Assembly: GCF_013823385.1 (NCBI RefSeq)
Contig: NZ_PNMA01000015.1
Location: forward strand, 1 to 64,000
Source: Hyphomonas sp.
GTDB lineage: Bacteria > Pseudomonadota > Alphaproteobacteria > Caulobacterales > Hyphomonadaceae
Length of the DNA stretch: 64,000 nt
Direction of reading: 5' to 3'
Below the pieces are notes generated by a model. It had not been told where the DNA came from. It made no database searches and saw nothing but the letters and a program-made list of their open reading frames with translations. The translations under genes were made by a program, and so were the position numbers. Every line of letters begins with the position of its first letter. The stretch's first letter is position 1. Below are positions 1 to 9,154 of this stretch, one piece after another.

Positions 1-281
1 AGTTTGGAGTCTTCCGAGAAGATGACAGCGAGGTTTGGCGCAATATGACTTTCCCAGATGGGATTGTCCCAACTCGGTTTGACGGCTTTGGGTTTCTTGT
101 AGGCCCTCCAGTGGTCGCCGACATGGACGATGTGGACATGGCCCCATTTGCTGACCGAGATCAGGAGGGTCCTGAGTTCCTTGTCCTGACGTTTGAAGAT
201 CCAGCGCAGCTGCAGCCAGAGGTATGGCCAGAAGACTGGCAGCACATGGGCATAGAGGCGGGCGGCGATCTGGGGCGACAT
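1..281 (-). CDS. Hypothetical protein, C-terminus beyond window edge
   Basis: An open frame of 93 codons starts at an ATG at 281 (MSPQIAARLYAHVLPV) and runs off the left edge without a stop. The N-terminal third is rich in Trp, Tyr, Phe and Leu (FWPYLWLQLRW) and looks like an amphipathic or membrane-associated helix. It is followed by a basic stretch (KRQDKE) and a Trp/His-containing segment. A short inverted repeat (CGGAG-ctata-CTCCG) lies just upstream of the start. I do not recognise the family, and without the C-terminus no function can be proposed. Confidence 0.55.
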   Translation of the reverse strand, partial: MSPQIAARLYAHVLPVFWPYLWLQLRWIFKRQDKELRTLLISVSKWGHVHIVHVGDHWRAYKKPKAVKPSWDNPIWESHIAPNLAVIFSEDSK

Positions 282-708
282 GGGGCGGAGTATAGCTCCG
301 TTCCCGGAGGGGGTGGGAAAAGAAAGTTTTTTCTGCCTGTTTGCTGCAGGTTTGGCGGGAATTTTGTTGGATAGGGTGCGGATTTGCGGAGAGGGGCCCC
401 ACCCTATCCCTCCCCACCTCCGTGGGGAGGGGACCTGTTGCGTTGTTGGGTGAGGGTTGCTCTCCCAATGCACGATTTGCCCCCTCCCCATGGCTATGGG
501 GGCTGCGAGGAAAAGCAATCGCACCGCGATTACCCGAGCAGCGGGTGGGGTGGCTATCCGCTTGAAATGCCGTTGGAGGTTTTTCCGGAAAGCTCCAACG
601 GGACTCCAAAAAACTCCAACGGCATTCCTGCGCCCCTTCCGGGCAAAAGAAAACGGCGCGGGACTGATTGCTGTCCCGCGCCGCTGGCTTGAATGCTCTT
701 TGGCCGGA
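282..708. other. Gene-free region with G/C-rich palindromes
   Basis: This 427-bp stretch holds no gene I can support. It contains two G/C-rich hairpins: CCTCCCCAC/GTGGGGAGG at 409-430 and CCCCAT/ATGGGG at 486-501. These resemble the CCCTCTCCCC-type repeat at 17564-17687. A near-perfect long inverted repeat at 568-624 is listed separately. Plus-strand frames through here run antisense into the acyl-CoA synthetase and look like high-GC shadows. Confidence 0.6.
568..624. repeat. 17-bp inverted repeat, terminator-like
   Basis: The left arm (568-584, TGCCGTTGGAGG plus five T) and right arm (608-624, six A plus CTCCAACGGCA) are complementary with one mismatch. A third CTCCAACGG copy sits between them. 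On either strand this could fold into a GC-rich stem bordered by A/T tracts. It lies about 85 bp downstream of the acyl-CoA synthetase stop, so it may act as its terminator; that role is inferred. Confidence 0.5.
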
Positions 709-2256
709 TCAGACGATGCGGCTGTTCTTGTTGCCCCAGTAGCGGTCGCGGATGAGGCGTTTGTAGAGTTTTCCGGTCGGGTGGCGGGGGAGTTCGGGGT
801 CGAAGTCGATGCTCTTGGGGCATTTGAGCTTCGAGAGATTTGCCTGCGCGAAGGCCATCAGCTCGGCAGCCAGTTCTTCAGACGGCGCAATGCCCGGCAT
901 CGGCTGGACGACGGCCTTGACGGCCTCGCCGAAGTCTTCATCGGGCACGCCGATCACGGCGACATCGGCCACTTTCGGGTGGGTGATGAGGACGTTCTCG
1001 GTTTCCTGCGGATAGATGTTTACCCCGCCGGAGATGATCATGAAGGCCTTGCGGTCCGTCAGGTAGAGGAAGCCCTCTTCGTCCAGCTTGCCCACATCGC
1101 CCAGCGACGACCAGTCGGGATGTTTGGGGTTGAGGGCGGCTTTGTTCTTTTCCGGGTCGTTGTGATAGTTCGGCGGCGTGGTGCCGGAGAAATAGACCTG
1201 GCCTTCCTCACCGATGGGAAGCTCGTTGCCTTCCTCGTCGCAGATGTGGACCTTGCCATGGATGGCGCGGCCGACGGTGCCTTTGTGGGTCAGCCAGTCG
1301 GGGCTTTTCACATAGGTCATGCCGTTGCCTTCAGAGCCGGCATAGTATTCGTCGATGACCGGGCCCCACCAGGCAATCATCTGTTCCTTGACCGGCACCG
1401 GGCAGGGGGCGGCGGCGTGGATGGCGAAGGTCATGCTGGAGACGTCATATTTCTTGCGGACGTCTTCGGGCAGTTTCAGCATCTTCACGAACATGGTCGG
1501 CACGACCTGGGTGTGCGTGACCTTGTATTTCTCGACCGCTTTGAGGAATTCTTCCGGATCGAACTTTTCCATCACGATGACGGTGGAGCCGATGCGCGTG
1601 AAGGTCATGCACCAGCGCAGCGGCGCGGCATGGTAAAGCGGGGCAGGCGAGAGATAGACCGAGTCCGGATTGGCGCCGGACATGGCGCGAGCGATCTGGA
1701 CGAGGATGTTGTCGGCATCGATCGGCAGGTTCCGCTCCAGCGGCGGGCGGATGCCCTTCGGGCGGCCCGTGGTGCCGGAGGAGTAGAGCATGTCGGTGCC
1801 GGCCATTTCGTCGGCAACCGGCGTCTTCGGGAAGGGGGCGGCGTGGGCCTCCAGGGCCGTGAAGCCGGCAACTTCGCCGTCGATCGACCAGAGGTCGGTG
1901 AGGCCGGCGGCCCTGGCGGCTTCCAGGGCGACGCTTGCCTTGTTGGCGCCGGCGATGAGCAGTTTCGAGCCGGAATCCTCGATGATGTACTGAACTTCCG
2001 GGGCCGTGAGGCGCGAGGAGATGCAGACATAGTAAAGACCGGCGCGCTGGGCGCCCCAGCAGATTTCGAAATAGCGCGGCGAGTTTTCCGCAAAGATGGC
2101 GATGGTGTCGCCGGGCTGGCAGCCGGCGGCGCGCAGGGCGTGGGCGATCTGGTTGGAGCGCTCGTCCAGTTGGCGGAACGTGATCGTTTCGCCCGATCCG
2201 GCCATGATGATGGCGGGTTTGTCAGGGTGGGTCCGCGCGTGATGACAGGGGTGCAT
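709..2256 (-). CDS. Acyl-CoA synthetase (AMP-forming)
   Basis: A 515-residue ANL-superfamily enzyme that would activate a carboxylic acid to acyl-AMP and then acyl-CoA. The phosphate-binding loop is at about residues 157-170 (MLYSSGTTGRPKG), the DEYYAGSEG adenylate motif at about 302-310, and the hinge/A8 region YLTDRKAFMIISGG at about 398-411. The catalytic Lys lies in PTGKLYKR at about 493-500. I chose the ATG at 2256 because GGAGGAGA precedes it and the protein then begins with the expected domain; an upstream extension of the frame has no support. The chain length (fatty versus other acid) cannot be read from the sequence. It appears to be transcribed alone, since the next gene upstream is 180 bp away. 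Confidence 0.88.
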   Translation of the reverse strand: MHPCHHARTHPDKPAIIMAGSGETITFRQLDERSNQIAHALRAAGCQPGDTIAIFAENSPRYFEICWGAQRAGLYYVCISSRLTAPEVQYIIEDSGSKLLIAGANKASVALEAARAAGLTDLWSIDGEVAGFTALEAHAAPFPKTPVADEMAGTDMLYSSGTTGRPKGIRPPLERNLPIDADNILVQIARAMSGANPDSVYLSPAPLYHAAPLRWCMTFTRIGSTVIVMEKFDPEEFLKAVEKYKVTHTQVVPTMFVKMLKLPEDVRKKYDVSSMTFAIHAAAPCPVPVKEQMIAWWGPVIDEYYAGSEGNGMTYVKSPDWLTHKGTVGRAIHGKVHICDEEGNELPIGEEGQVYFSGTTPPNYHNDPEKNKAALNPKHPDWSSLGDVGKLDEEGFLYLTDRKAFMIISGGVNIYPQETENVLITHPKVADVAVIGVPDEDFGEAVKAVVQPMPGIAPSEELAAELMAFAQANLSKLKCPKSIDFDPELPRHPTGKLYKRLIRDRYWGNKNSRIV

Positions 2257-2402
2257 GACGTATCTCCTCCGGGTGTGAAGCCTCGGCGCCAGGGCGCCCG
2301 CTTCAGTCTCGCGGCGGACTTTAACGACCCTTAAGGGACTGTCCACGACTGACCTAACGAGAGGGCCTGCGATTCCAGTGTCTTACCGGCCGGAGGGGGC
2401 TG

Positions 2403-2424
2403 CCCGGCCCCTTGCGGGGCCGGG
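2403..2424 (-). terminator. GC-rich hairpin after the M28 peptidase gene
   Basis: A perfect 9-bp stem CCCGGCCCC/GGGGCCGGG with a TTGC loop lies 13 bp beyond the stop of the minus-strand peptidase gene. There is no clear T-tract, so intrinsic termination is only a reasonable guess. Confidence 0.45.
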
Positions 2425-2436
2425 TCGCGGAGAGGA

Positions 2437-4089
2437 TCAGGGCTCCATCGGGCCGTCGAACTGGCGGGCGAAGAAATCCTCCTTCCGCCAGAGGGGGCGC
2501 TGATCGGCATTGGCGAGGGCGAGCGCGATGCGCGCCTTGATGGCGGCAAAGCGGGCGGCGGCGTCAAAGTCGATCGAGTTGGTCATGTCGTCTGACGGGC
2601 GGTGGTAGTTGGTCGTCATGTGGCGGGCGAACTCTTCGGCGCCGCCATTTTCCCAGCCGGGGATGAGATAGACAGACGGAATGCCCGCTTCGACGAAGCG
2701 GAAATGGTCAGACCGGGTGAAGAGGCCCTGATCGGGGACGGGGTCCGGGCTGAGGGTGATGTCCATTTCGGCGGCGGCCTTTTCGACCGCGTCGAGGATG
2801 GTGGAGCGGGCGCCGCCGAAGACGACGAGATCGGTGAAGGGGTAGGTCAGGATCGGCATGTCGAGATTGACATTGGCGACGAGATTGCCCTTCGGCACGG
2901 TCGGGTTCTGGGCAAAATACTGCGCGCCGAGGAGGCCTTTTTCTTCAGCGGTGAGGGCGATGAACATGACCGAGCGCTTCATCGGCGGGCCGGCCTTCAG
3001 CATCCGGGCGGCTTCCAGAAGCGTGGCCGTGCCGCTGGCATTGTCGAGCGCGCCATTGTTGATCTGGTCGCCTTCGATGCCGCGCGTAATGCCGATATGG
3101 TCAAGATGGGCGGTCAGCACGATGACTTCGTTCTTGAGGACTGGGTCTGTGCCCTCGATCATGCCGATGACATTGGCCGATTGGACCTGATCGTGCGTTG
3201 AAGCCTGGGTGAGATGCACCGTATAAGGAAGGGCGAAGCCCTTGACATTGCCCCCTTCCGCTTCTGCCGCTTCAAGGATGGCGGGCCAGCTTTCGCCGGT
3301 GCCTTCAAACAGTTTCGCCGCGCTATCCATGGATACGGAGGCACCGGCCTTGATATTGGGCGCGCTGCTGAACGGGGCGCCGTCTGCGCCGATCCAGGTG
3401 AGGCTGGCGCCATCGAGGCGGCCTTCACGGATCAGACGCTCGAAGGGATAGACCCCGCGCGAGGTGGGCGTTTCCAGCGTGACGACGGCGATGGCGCCGC
3501 GCTCGGACGCGTTCATGAATTTGCGGCTTCCGTAGAAGGCGCGCTCCTCGCTCTGGATGCCTTTGGGCGTGCCCGAAAGCATCACGGCGACCTTGCTGTT
3601 GAGGTCGAGCCCGGCATAGTCATCCCGGCCAAGGTCCGGCGCCACGATGCCGAAGCCGACGAACACGGCTTCGCCGGTGACATCGGAATTGGGGGCGGAG
3701 AGGGAATTGCCCATGGCGTAATCCACATTCTCCGTGAACGGAACGGGCGCGCCGGTGGCGGTGCTCGTGACTTCCATCAGCCGGCCTGCGGGCGCGCGGA
3801 CAGAGCGCAGGAAGGTGATCGTCTGCATATAGCTGCCGGCGTCTCCGGCAGGCTTGAGGCCGATCTCGGCGAACTCGGCGGCGACATAATCGGCCGCCAG
3901 ATCAAAGCCGGGCGTGCCCGCTTCGCGGCCTTCCAGATCGTCGGAGGCCAGGAATTCCATATCGGCGCGGATGTTCTCCGCATTGGCCTCGGGCAACTCT
4001 GCCGGGGCGGGCGGCGGCGTGGCGGCGGGGGCGCAGGCCCCGAGCGTCAGGGCGGCAGCGAGGATCAAGCTGGGTAAAGTGCGGGACAT
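2437..4089 (-). CDS. M28 family metallopeptidase, lipoprotein with PA domain
   Basis: A 550-aa exported aminopeptidase. The N-terminus has a signal peptide ending in the lipobox LTLGAC, with the lipidated Cys at residue 19. A PA-like insert around residues 110-250 precedes the M28 zinc domain. The two-zinc ligand set of the family is visible in order: His in TAHLDHIG, Asp in GALDNASG, Glu pair in LTAEEKGLLG, Asp in NVNLDMP, and His in RSDHFRFVEAGIP. It probably acts in the periplasm or on the outer membrane, trimming peptides. The gene stands alone between two intergenic gaps. Which peptides it cleaves is not deducible. Confidence 0.9.
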   Translation of the reverse strand: MSRTLPSLILAAALTLGACAPAATPPPAPAELPEANAENIRADMEFLASDDLEGREAGTPGFDLAADYVAAEFAEIGLKPAGDAGSYMQTITFLRSVRAPAGRLMEVTSTATGAPVPFTENVDYAMGNSLSAPNSDVTGEAVFVGFGIVAPDLGRDDYAGLDLNSKVAVMLSGTPKGIQSEERAFYGSRKFMNASERGAIAVVTLETPTSRGVYPFERLIREGRLDGASLTWIGADGAPFSSAPNIKAGASVSMDSAAKLFEGTGESWPAILEAAEAEGGNVKGFALPYTVHLTQASTHDQVQSANVIGMIEGTDPVLKNEVIVLTAHLDHIGITRGIEGDQINNGALDNASGTATLLEAARMLKAGPPMKRSVMFIALTAEEKGLLGAQYFAQNPTVPKGNLVANVNLDMPILTYPFTDLVVFGGARSTILDAVEKAAAEMDITLSPDPVPDQGLFTRSDHFRFVEAGIPSVYLIPGWENGGAEEFARHMTTNYHRPSDDMTNSIDFDAAARFAAIKARIALALANADQRPLWRKEDFFARQFDGPMEP

Positions 4090-4121
4090 TCAGCAGTCTT
4101 TCTTGAAGTGAGGCGCCGGGA

Positions 4122-4703
4122 TCAGAATTCGCGTAGCCAGTAGTTCATGGGGTGGGTGAGGTCTGGACCGCCCGGCTCCGTAGGCCAAGCGAAATCCGTA
4201 ACGATGCCGGGAAGTTTGCGATAGCCGCGTTTCTGCCAGAAACTGTCAAGCGGGCTGTAATCTGCCGGGCGGCGCGGATGGTCTGACGGGCGGTCCACCG
4301 CGCAGAAGCAGGCGCGGGCATAGCCGCGTTCCCTTGCGTGCGCCTCACGCGCATCGAAGAAGGCATGGCCGAGGCCGCGCCCGCGGAAATCCGGCTTCAG
4401 CACGGATTCGCCGAAATAGAAGGTGCCCGCCAGATCAAAGCCTGCGTCTTTCAGCGGGGCGGCAAATTCGCCGTGATGCGCTTCCATTGCAGAGCCGGTG
4501 GCGCAGCCGACGATCTCGCCGTCTTCCTCGGCGGCGATGATGAAGGCGTCGCGCGCGGTTGCAAAGCTGCGCAGGTATTTCTGCTCGTAGTCTTCTGTGC
4601 CGGCATAGAGATAGGGGAAGGCGGCAAACACCTCGATGCGCAGCCGCGCCAGCGCCGGCAGCGCCCGTTCCAGATCCTCTCCTGTCAGGGGACGGACGAT
4701 CAT
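4122..4703 (-). CDS. GNAT family N-acetyltransferase
   Basis: A 193-aa GCN5-related acetyltransferase. The acetyl-CoA-binding motif A is visible as KPDFRGRGLGHAFFDAREAH in the second half, and the beginning (MIVRPLTGEDLERALPALARL) is a normal GNAT first strand and helix. I placed the start at 4703 because its ATG overlaps the TGA of the preceding SnoaL-like gene (ATGA), a typical translational-coupling arrangement. An in-frame ATG at 4721 would add six residues. The acetyl acceptor is unknown. Confidence 0.8.
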   Translation of the reverse strand: MIVRPLTGEDLERALPALARLRIEVFAAFPYLYAGTEDYEQKYLRSFATARDAFIIAAEEDGEIVGCATGSAMEAHHGEFAAPLKDAGFDLAGTFYFGESVLKPDFRGRGLGHAFFDAREAHARERGYARACFCAVDRPSDHPRRPADYSPLDSFWQKRGYRKLPGIVTDFAWPTEPGGPDLTHPMNYWLREF

Positions 4704-5101
4704 GAAACCTGACGGATCCATTCCTTGAGATTGTAATAGGTGGTGACGCGCTGGATCTCGCCATCCTTCACATCGAAGAAGGCGCCGGCGGGCAGGCGGT
4801 AGGTCTGGCCGCGCGCTTCGGGAAGACCCGCATCGGTTTTCTTGTAGACGCCGTTGACGATGAATTCGGCCGAGGCGCGGGTGCCGTCGGGCGAGGCCAT
4901 GACGACGATATCGGTCAGCGTCTCGTCATAGCAATCGTCCATATGGGCGATGAAGTCTGCAAAGGCGGCGCGCCCGCCGCGCTTGTCGCCCTCATTGACG
5001 AAATGGTTGATGTTTTCCGAGACGCAGCCCGCCATCCCGGCCCAGTCCTTGGCGTTGAAGGCGGCGTAATAGCGGCTGATGAGGTCGGTCGTCGTGGTCA
5101 T
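4700..5101 (-). CDS. SnoaL-like / NTF2-fold family protein
   Basis: A 133-aa single-domain protein with the layout of the ketosteroid-isomerase/SnoaL superfamily. It has an N-terminal helix of the type LISRYYAAFNAKDWAGM, a VNEGDKRGGRAAFADF segment, and a C-terminal sheet ending FDVKDGEIQRVTTYYNLKEW. These folds form small cavities and have many functions, so the reaction is not assigned. Its stop overlaps the start of the downstream GNAT gene, so the two are probably co-translated. Confidence 0.75.
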   Translation of the reverse strand: MTTTTDLISRYYAAFNAKDWAGMAGCVSENINHFVNEGDKRGGRAAFADFIAHMDDCYDETLTDIVVMASPDGTRASAEFIVNGVYKKTDAGLPEARGQTYRLPAGAFFDVKDGEIQRVTTYYNLKEWIRQVS

Positions 5102-5194
5102 TCGGGCGTTCCTGATGGAGGGGCAATTCAGCGGGCCGGTGGGGCAGGAGAATACCTATAGCCTCAAAATCCGCAGCGCAAACACCCTGCGGGC

Positions 5195-6670
5195 CTAGTC
5201 TTCCTCCCTGCGGCGCGGGGGATTGGCAGCTGCGCCGATGGAGGAGGTGGTTTCGCCCGAAACAGTGGCCGCCAGGGCAGAGGCTTCGGCTGTTTCCGCG
5301 TCTGGCACGCGCATGTCCCGTTCGCTGCGCCAGTTGCCGAAACGGTAAAGCACGATGGCGAGCAGCATGGTGACCACCATGCCGGCGGGGAAGCTGTACC
5401 AGATGGCGTCCGAACCGAGCCAGCCCTGGAGGCCATAGGCGAAGCCGAGGCGCACCGGGAACATGGAGATGAAGAGGATGATCAGCGGCCAGATGACCTG
5501 GCCATTGGCGCGCACCGTGGCGAACAGCACCATGGTGACGGCGAAGGGGATGAAGCCCCAGGTGGCAAGGCGGGCGATGTTCTGGCCGATGGCAACCGCG
5601 TCGCTGGCGCTGCCGAGGAAGATTGTCATCGCCGCCCGGTCGGTCAGCAGGAGCAGCACAACCAGCGCGCCGGTGAGGGCGAGGTTGAACAGGATGCCGG
5701 TGCGGGTGATCTGGTTCACCCGGTCCCAGCGGCCTGCGCCGATATTCTGGGCGGCCATGGCGCTGACAGCCGCGCCGATGGCCATGGCGGGCATCTGCAC
5801 ATAGGTCCAGAGCTGCTGGGTGGCGCCGAAGGCGGCGGTGGTGTCAACGCCCTGCCGGTTGACGAGGGACATCATGGCCAGCAGCGAGCCGGAGATGACG
5901 ATCATCTGCAGGCCCATGGGGAAGCCTTTGACGACCATCAGACGCAGGATGGAAAGATCGGGCTTCAGGTAAGCCAGTTCCGGCCCGCGCAGGCGCAGCG
6001 GCAGGTCGCGGCGGTAGATGTAGATCAGCATCGCGATGAGGCTGATATAGTTGGCAAGCGTCAGCGCGAGGGCCGAGCCGCCGATGCCGAGGCGCGGGAA
6101 AGGGCCGATGCCGAGGATGAGGAAAGGGTTCAGGGACGCGCAGACAACAACCGCCACCGCCATGAAGATCAGGGGCGTCATCGCGTCGCCCGCCCCGCGC
6201 AGGGCCATCATCAGCATCGTCATGATAAGGATGGGTGGCAGCGCGAGGAAGACGATCTGAAGAAACTGGATGGCGAGCGGCACGACCTCGGCTGGCGTTT
6301 CCAGCACGCCCAGCAGGGCCGGCGCGAGAAACCAGCCGGCAATGGCGAGGGCCGCCGAGATGGGCAGGAAGGTACCGATCACGGTGCCGACAACACGCCG
6401 GGCCGCGGTCACATCATTGCGGCCCATCGACTGGCCAATAAGGATGGTGGAGGCCATGCCGAAGCCGAAGACGAAAGCCGTCAGCAGGAAGACGACGAGG
6501 TTCCCGTTGGTGGTGGCGGCGACGGCGTCTTCGCCGAGGAGGCGGCCGACCCAGATCGTATCAATCGAGCCATTGGCCGATTGCAGGATGGAAGAGGCAA
6601 GCGTGGGGAGCGTGAAGGCGATCAGCGCCGGGCCGATGGGGCCCGTTGTGAGGTTGTTGCGCTTCTGCAT
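5195..6670 (-). CDS. MATE family efflux transporter
   Basis: A 491-aa polytopic inner-membrane protein with about 12 hydrophobic segments in two homologous halves. Family-typical stretches include TLASSILQSANGSIDTIWVG in the first helix pair and GATQQLWTYVQMPAMAIGAA in the second half. MATE proteins exchange Na+ or H+ for cationic drugs or metabolites. The start lies only 4 bp after the stop of the PyrC-like gene, so it is probably expressed from the pyrB transcript, which is unusual company for an exporter. The C-terminal ~35 residues are hydrophilic and end PPRRREED. The substrate is not predictable. Confidence 0.88.
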   Translation of the reverse strand: MQKRNNLTTGPIGPALIAFTLPTLASSILQSANGSIDTIWVGRLLGEDAVAATTNGNLVVFLLTAFVFGFGMASTILIGQSMGRNDVTAARRVVGTVIGTFLPISAALAIAGWFLAPALLGVLETPAEVVPLAIQFLQIVFLALPPILIMTMLMMALRGAGDAMTPLIFMAVAVVVCASLNPFLILGIGPFPRLGIGGSALALTLANYISLIAMLIYIYRRDLPLRLRGPELAYLKPDLSILRLMVVKGFPMGLQMIVISGSLLAMMSLVNRQGVDTTAAFGATQQLWTYVQMPAMAIGAAVSAMAAQNIGAGRWDRVNQITRTGILFNLALTGALVVLLLLTDRAAMTIFLGSASDAVAIGQNIARLATWGFIPFAVTMVLFATVRANGQVIWPLIILFISMFPVRLGFAYGLQGWLGSDAIWYSFPAGMVVTMLLAIVLYRFGNWRSERDMRVPDAETAEASALAATVSGETTSSIGAAANPPRRREED

Positions 6671-6674
6671 TCCC

Positions 6675-7955
6675 CTACCGCTTGAACACGCGCTCTCCGC
6701 CCACGAAGGTCTGCATCACGCGGCCCTGCAGGCGGCGGCCATCGAAGGGGGAGTTGGTGGAGCGGGAGAGAAGATCTTCCCGCTCGCAGAGCCAGGGCTT
6801 GCCGGGATTGAACAGGATGACGTCTGCCGGGGCATCCTTCGCCAGACGGCCCTGGGGCAGGCCGAGGATGGTGGCGGGGCCGAGGGTGACCGGGGCGATG
6901 GCTTCCAGCAGGGTGAGCGGGCCGTCATGATGCAGGTTCAGCAGCGCCGAAAGCACCGTCTCGAGGCCTGCGGCGCCGAAGGCCGCTTCGCCGAAGGGCA
7001 GGCGCTTTTCTTCCGGGGGCTGAGGATCATGGGCGGAGACGACGGCGTCGATCTCTCCGGCTTTGAGCGCTTCGATCAGGCCCTGACGGGTGGCCTCGTC
7101 GCGGAAGGGCGGGTTCACCTTGCAATAGGTGAGATAGTCGCCGACATCGCGCTCGTTGAAGAAGAGGGAGTGGGCGGCGGCCGTGGTGTACACTTTTGCG
7201 CCGCGCTTGCGGGCGGCGGTGGCGATTTCCAGCGTGCGGGCCGTGGAGACCTGATCGAGGATCAGCGTGCAGCCGGTCTGCTCGGCCAGCGTCACATCCC
7301 GCATCGCGCCGATCCATTCGGCCTCGGGCGGAATCCCCGAGAGGCCCGCGCGGGCGGCAAAAGCGCCGGCATTCATCACGCCGCTGCCGGTGAGCGCGCG
7401 CTCGTCGGGGCGGGACATGACGATGGCGCCGCGGCTGGCGGCATAGGCCATCGCGCGCTTCATGACCTGCGCATTGGCGACGGGAATGTCGCCATTGGTG
7501 AAGAGGATTGCGCCGGCGTCGGCCATCAGGCCAAGCTCGGCCATCGCTTCGCCGGCAAGGCCCACGGTGAGACCGCCGGCGGGATAGATGCGGGCTTTGG
7601 AAGTTTCGCGGGCACGCTCGGCGATGAACTGGACGAGCGCCACGTCATCGATCACGGGGCGCGTGTCGGGCATCACGACGAAGCTGGTGATGCCGCCGGA
7701 AAGGGCCGCGCGGGCGGCGGTTTCCAGTGTTTCCTTCTGCTCGTCGCCGGGCTCGCCGGTCTTGACGCGCATATCGATCAGGCCGGGGGCGAGGCAGAGG
7801 CCGGCCGCGTCGATGGTCGTTTCCACGCCGGGAAAGGCGGATTCGGCGCCTTCGCGGATGTCCTTTATCTTGCCGTCTTCGATGAGAATGGCGCCGGGGC
7901 TGTCAAGCTCCGTGGCCGGATCAAGCAGGCGCGCATTGATGATCTGCAGGCTCAT
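6675..7955 (-). CDS. pyrC: Inactive dihydroorotase-like protein (PyrC-prime/PyrX type)
   Basis: A 426-aa member of the dihydroorotase/amidohydrolase family ([10 protein letters not shown] at about 55-64, VMPDTRP at 94-100, [20 protein letters not shown] at about 320-339). The catalytic ligands are missing. The HxH that should follow LID is Arg63/Lys65, the substrate Arg of LREPG is Gly67, and the metal Asp of TDHAPH is replaced (SAHDPQ at about 307-312). The His-rich strand reads TAAAHSLFF. In pseudomonads an inactive DHO of this kind is a structural partner of aspartate transcarbamoylase. Its overlap with pyrB suggests the same role here. An active PyrC should exist elsewhere in the genome. 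Confidence 0.85.
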   Translation of the reverse strand: MSLQIINARLLDPATELDSPGAILIEDGKIKDIREGAESAFPGVETTIDAAGLCLAPGLIDMRVKTGEPGDEQKETLETAARAALSGGITSFVVMPDTRPVIDDVALVQFIAERARETSKARIYPAGGLTVGLAGEAMAELGLMADAGAILFTNGDIPVANAQVMKRAMAYAASRGAIVMSRPDERALTGSGVMNAGAFAARAGLSGIPPEAEWIGAMRDVTLAEQTGCTLILDQVSTARTLEIATAARKRGAKVYTTAAAHSLFFNERDVGDYLTYCKVNPPFRDEATRQGLIEALKAGEIDAVVSAHDPQPPEEKRLPFGEAAFGAAGLETVLSALLNLHHDGPLTLLEAIAPVTLGPATILGLPQGRLAKDAPADVILFNPGKPWLCEREDLLSRSTNSPFDGRRLQGRVMQTFVGGERVFKR

Positions 7956-8899
7956 GACTTTCCTCCGGCGAGAAGGTGGAGGACAGCTTCGCGCACGGCG
8001 ACGCCCATTTCGACCTGCTGGGTGATGACCGAGCTGGGGCCGTCTGCAATGATGCTTTCGATCTCGACGCCGCGGTTCATCGGGCCGGGGTGCATCACGG
8101 TAGCGTTGGGCTTGGCGAGGGCGAGGCGGGCCTGGGTGAGGCCGAAATAGCGGAAATATTCGCGGCGGCTGGGGAGGAAGGAACCGTTCATGCGCTCCAG
8201 CTGCAGGCGGAGCATCATGACGACGTCTGCGCCTTTCAGCACCTTGTCGAAATCGGTGCCTGCGCTTTCGGCGCCCCAGGTGTCCGTGCCCGGAGGGATC
8301 AGCGTTCTGGGGCCGCAGAGATGCACGCGCGCGCCCATCAGGTGGAGCGCCATGGTTGTGGAGCGGGCAACGCGGCTATGGGCGAGGTCGCCGCAGATGA
8401 CGACTTTCAGGCCCTCGATGCGGCCTTTTACGCGGCGGATCGTGAGCAGGTCGAGCAGCGCTTGGGTCGGGTGTTCATGGGTGCCGTCGCCGGCATTGAT
8501 CACCGCGCAGTCGACCTTGCGGGAGAGGAGCTTTGCCCCGCCTGAGGCCGAATGGCGCACGACGAGGGCGTCCGGCTTCATGGCGTTGAGGGTCATCGCC
8601 GTGTCGATGAGGGTTTCGCCCTTCTTCACCGAGGAGTTGGCCACCGGCATCGAGACCACATCGGCGCCAAGGCGGCGGGCGGCGATCTCAAAACTCGACA
8701 TCGTGCGCGTGGAATTCTCGAAGAAGAGGTTTACCACCGTCTTGCCGGTCAGCACCGGATCGGGCCGGATGCCGGCGCGCGTCTTTTCGGCATAGCTGTC
8801 TGCAAGGTCGAGAATATGGGCGATATCGAGGGGATGAAGGCCTTCGATTCCGAGCAGATGCTCGTGGGTGAAGGTGTAGTCTGGCCTACGCGGCGCCAT
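7952..8899 (-). CDS. pyrB: Aspartate carbamoyltransferase catalytic subunit
   Basis: A 315-aa enzyme making N-carbamoyl-L-aspartate from carbamoyl phosphate and aspartate, the committed step of pyrimidine synthesis. The carbamoyl-phosphate loop is [15 protein letters not shown] (STRT present, with Met where many homologues have Arg after it). [12 protein letters not shown] and [12 protein letters not shown] are also clear. A GAGG precedes the ATG at 8899. The stop overlaps the ATG of the PyrC-like gene by 4 bp (ATGA), so the two products are probably made in matched amounts, consistent with a mixed ATCase/pseudo-DHO complex. No separate regulatory subunit (PyrI) is seen nearby. Confidence 0.95.
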   Translation of the reverse strand: MAPRRPDYTFTHEHLLGIEGLHPLDIAHILDLADSYAEKTRAGIRPDPVLTGKTVVNLFFENSTRTMSSFEIAARRLGADVVSMPVANSSVKKGETLIDTAMTLNAMKPDALVVRHSASGGAKLLSRKVDCAVINAGDGTHEHPTQALLDLLTIRRVKGRIEGLKVVICGDLAHSRVARSTTMALHLMGARVHLCGPRTLIPPGTDTWGAESAGTDFDKVLKGADVVMMLRLQLERMNGSFLPSRREYFRYFGLTQARLALAKPNATVMHPGPMNRGVEIESIIADGPSSVITQQVEMGVAVREAVLHLLAGGKS

Positions 8900-8995
8900 C
8901 GGAATACCTCAGATTTGCGGCGGTGTAGGCGGGATTCTGAGGCAGGGCAAGCCTTTGGGGGACGTTACTTTGAGATGGGTATCTACCCATCCGGT

Positions 8996-9111
8996 CGTCA
9001 CCCTCGACGGGCTTTGCCCGTCTGAGGGCCCAGCTTCGAACGCCTTCGTGGGCGCAGCGGGTGAAGGCAGGAGATGGGCGCTCAGATGGCCTGCGGCCAT
9101 CGAGCGTGACG
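8996..9111. repeat. Family-1 two-armed palindromic repeat
   Basis: The left arm at 8996-9032 (starts CGTCACCCTCGA, ends CTGAGGGCCCA) and right arm at 9075-9111 (starts TGGGCGCTCAGA, ends CGAGCGTGACG) are inverted relatives. Each arm also folds into its own small hairpin (CGGGCtttGCCCG on the left, ATGGCctgcGGCCAT on the right). The same arm sequence occurs as the perfect 44-bp ends of the GIY-YIG cassette at 30591-31006. It lies between pyrB and the AEC transporter and contains no gene. Confidence 0.85.
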
Positions 9112-9154
9112 AAAACGAGAGAATTGGAAGACCTTTGGGCGCGCGGATTGACGG

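Noticed and set aside
457-2334. 625-codon open frame on the plus strand
   Set aside because: It lies antisense to the acyl-CoA synthetase, is low-complexity Arg/Gly/Asp-rich, has no recognised domain and no ribosome-binding site; typical of high-GC antisense frames.
6270-8150. 626-codon plus-strand frame over MATE/pyrC/pyrB
   Set aside because: Antisense to three recognisable genes and without coding signals of its own.
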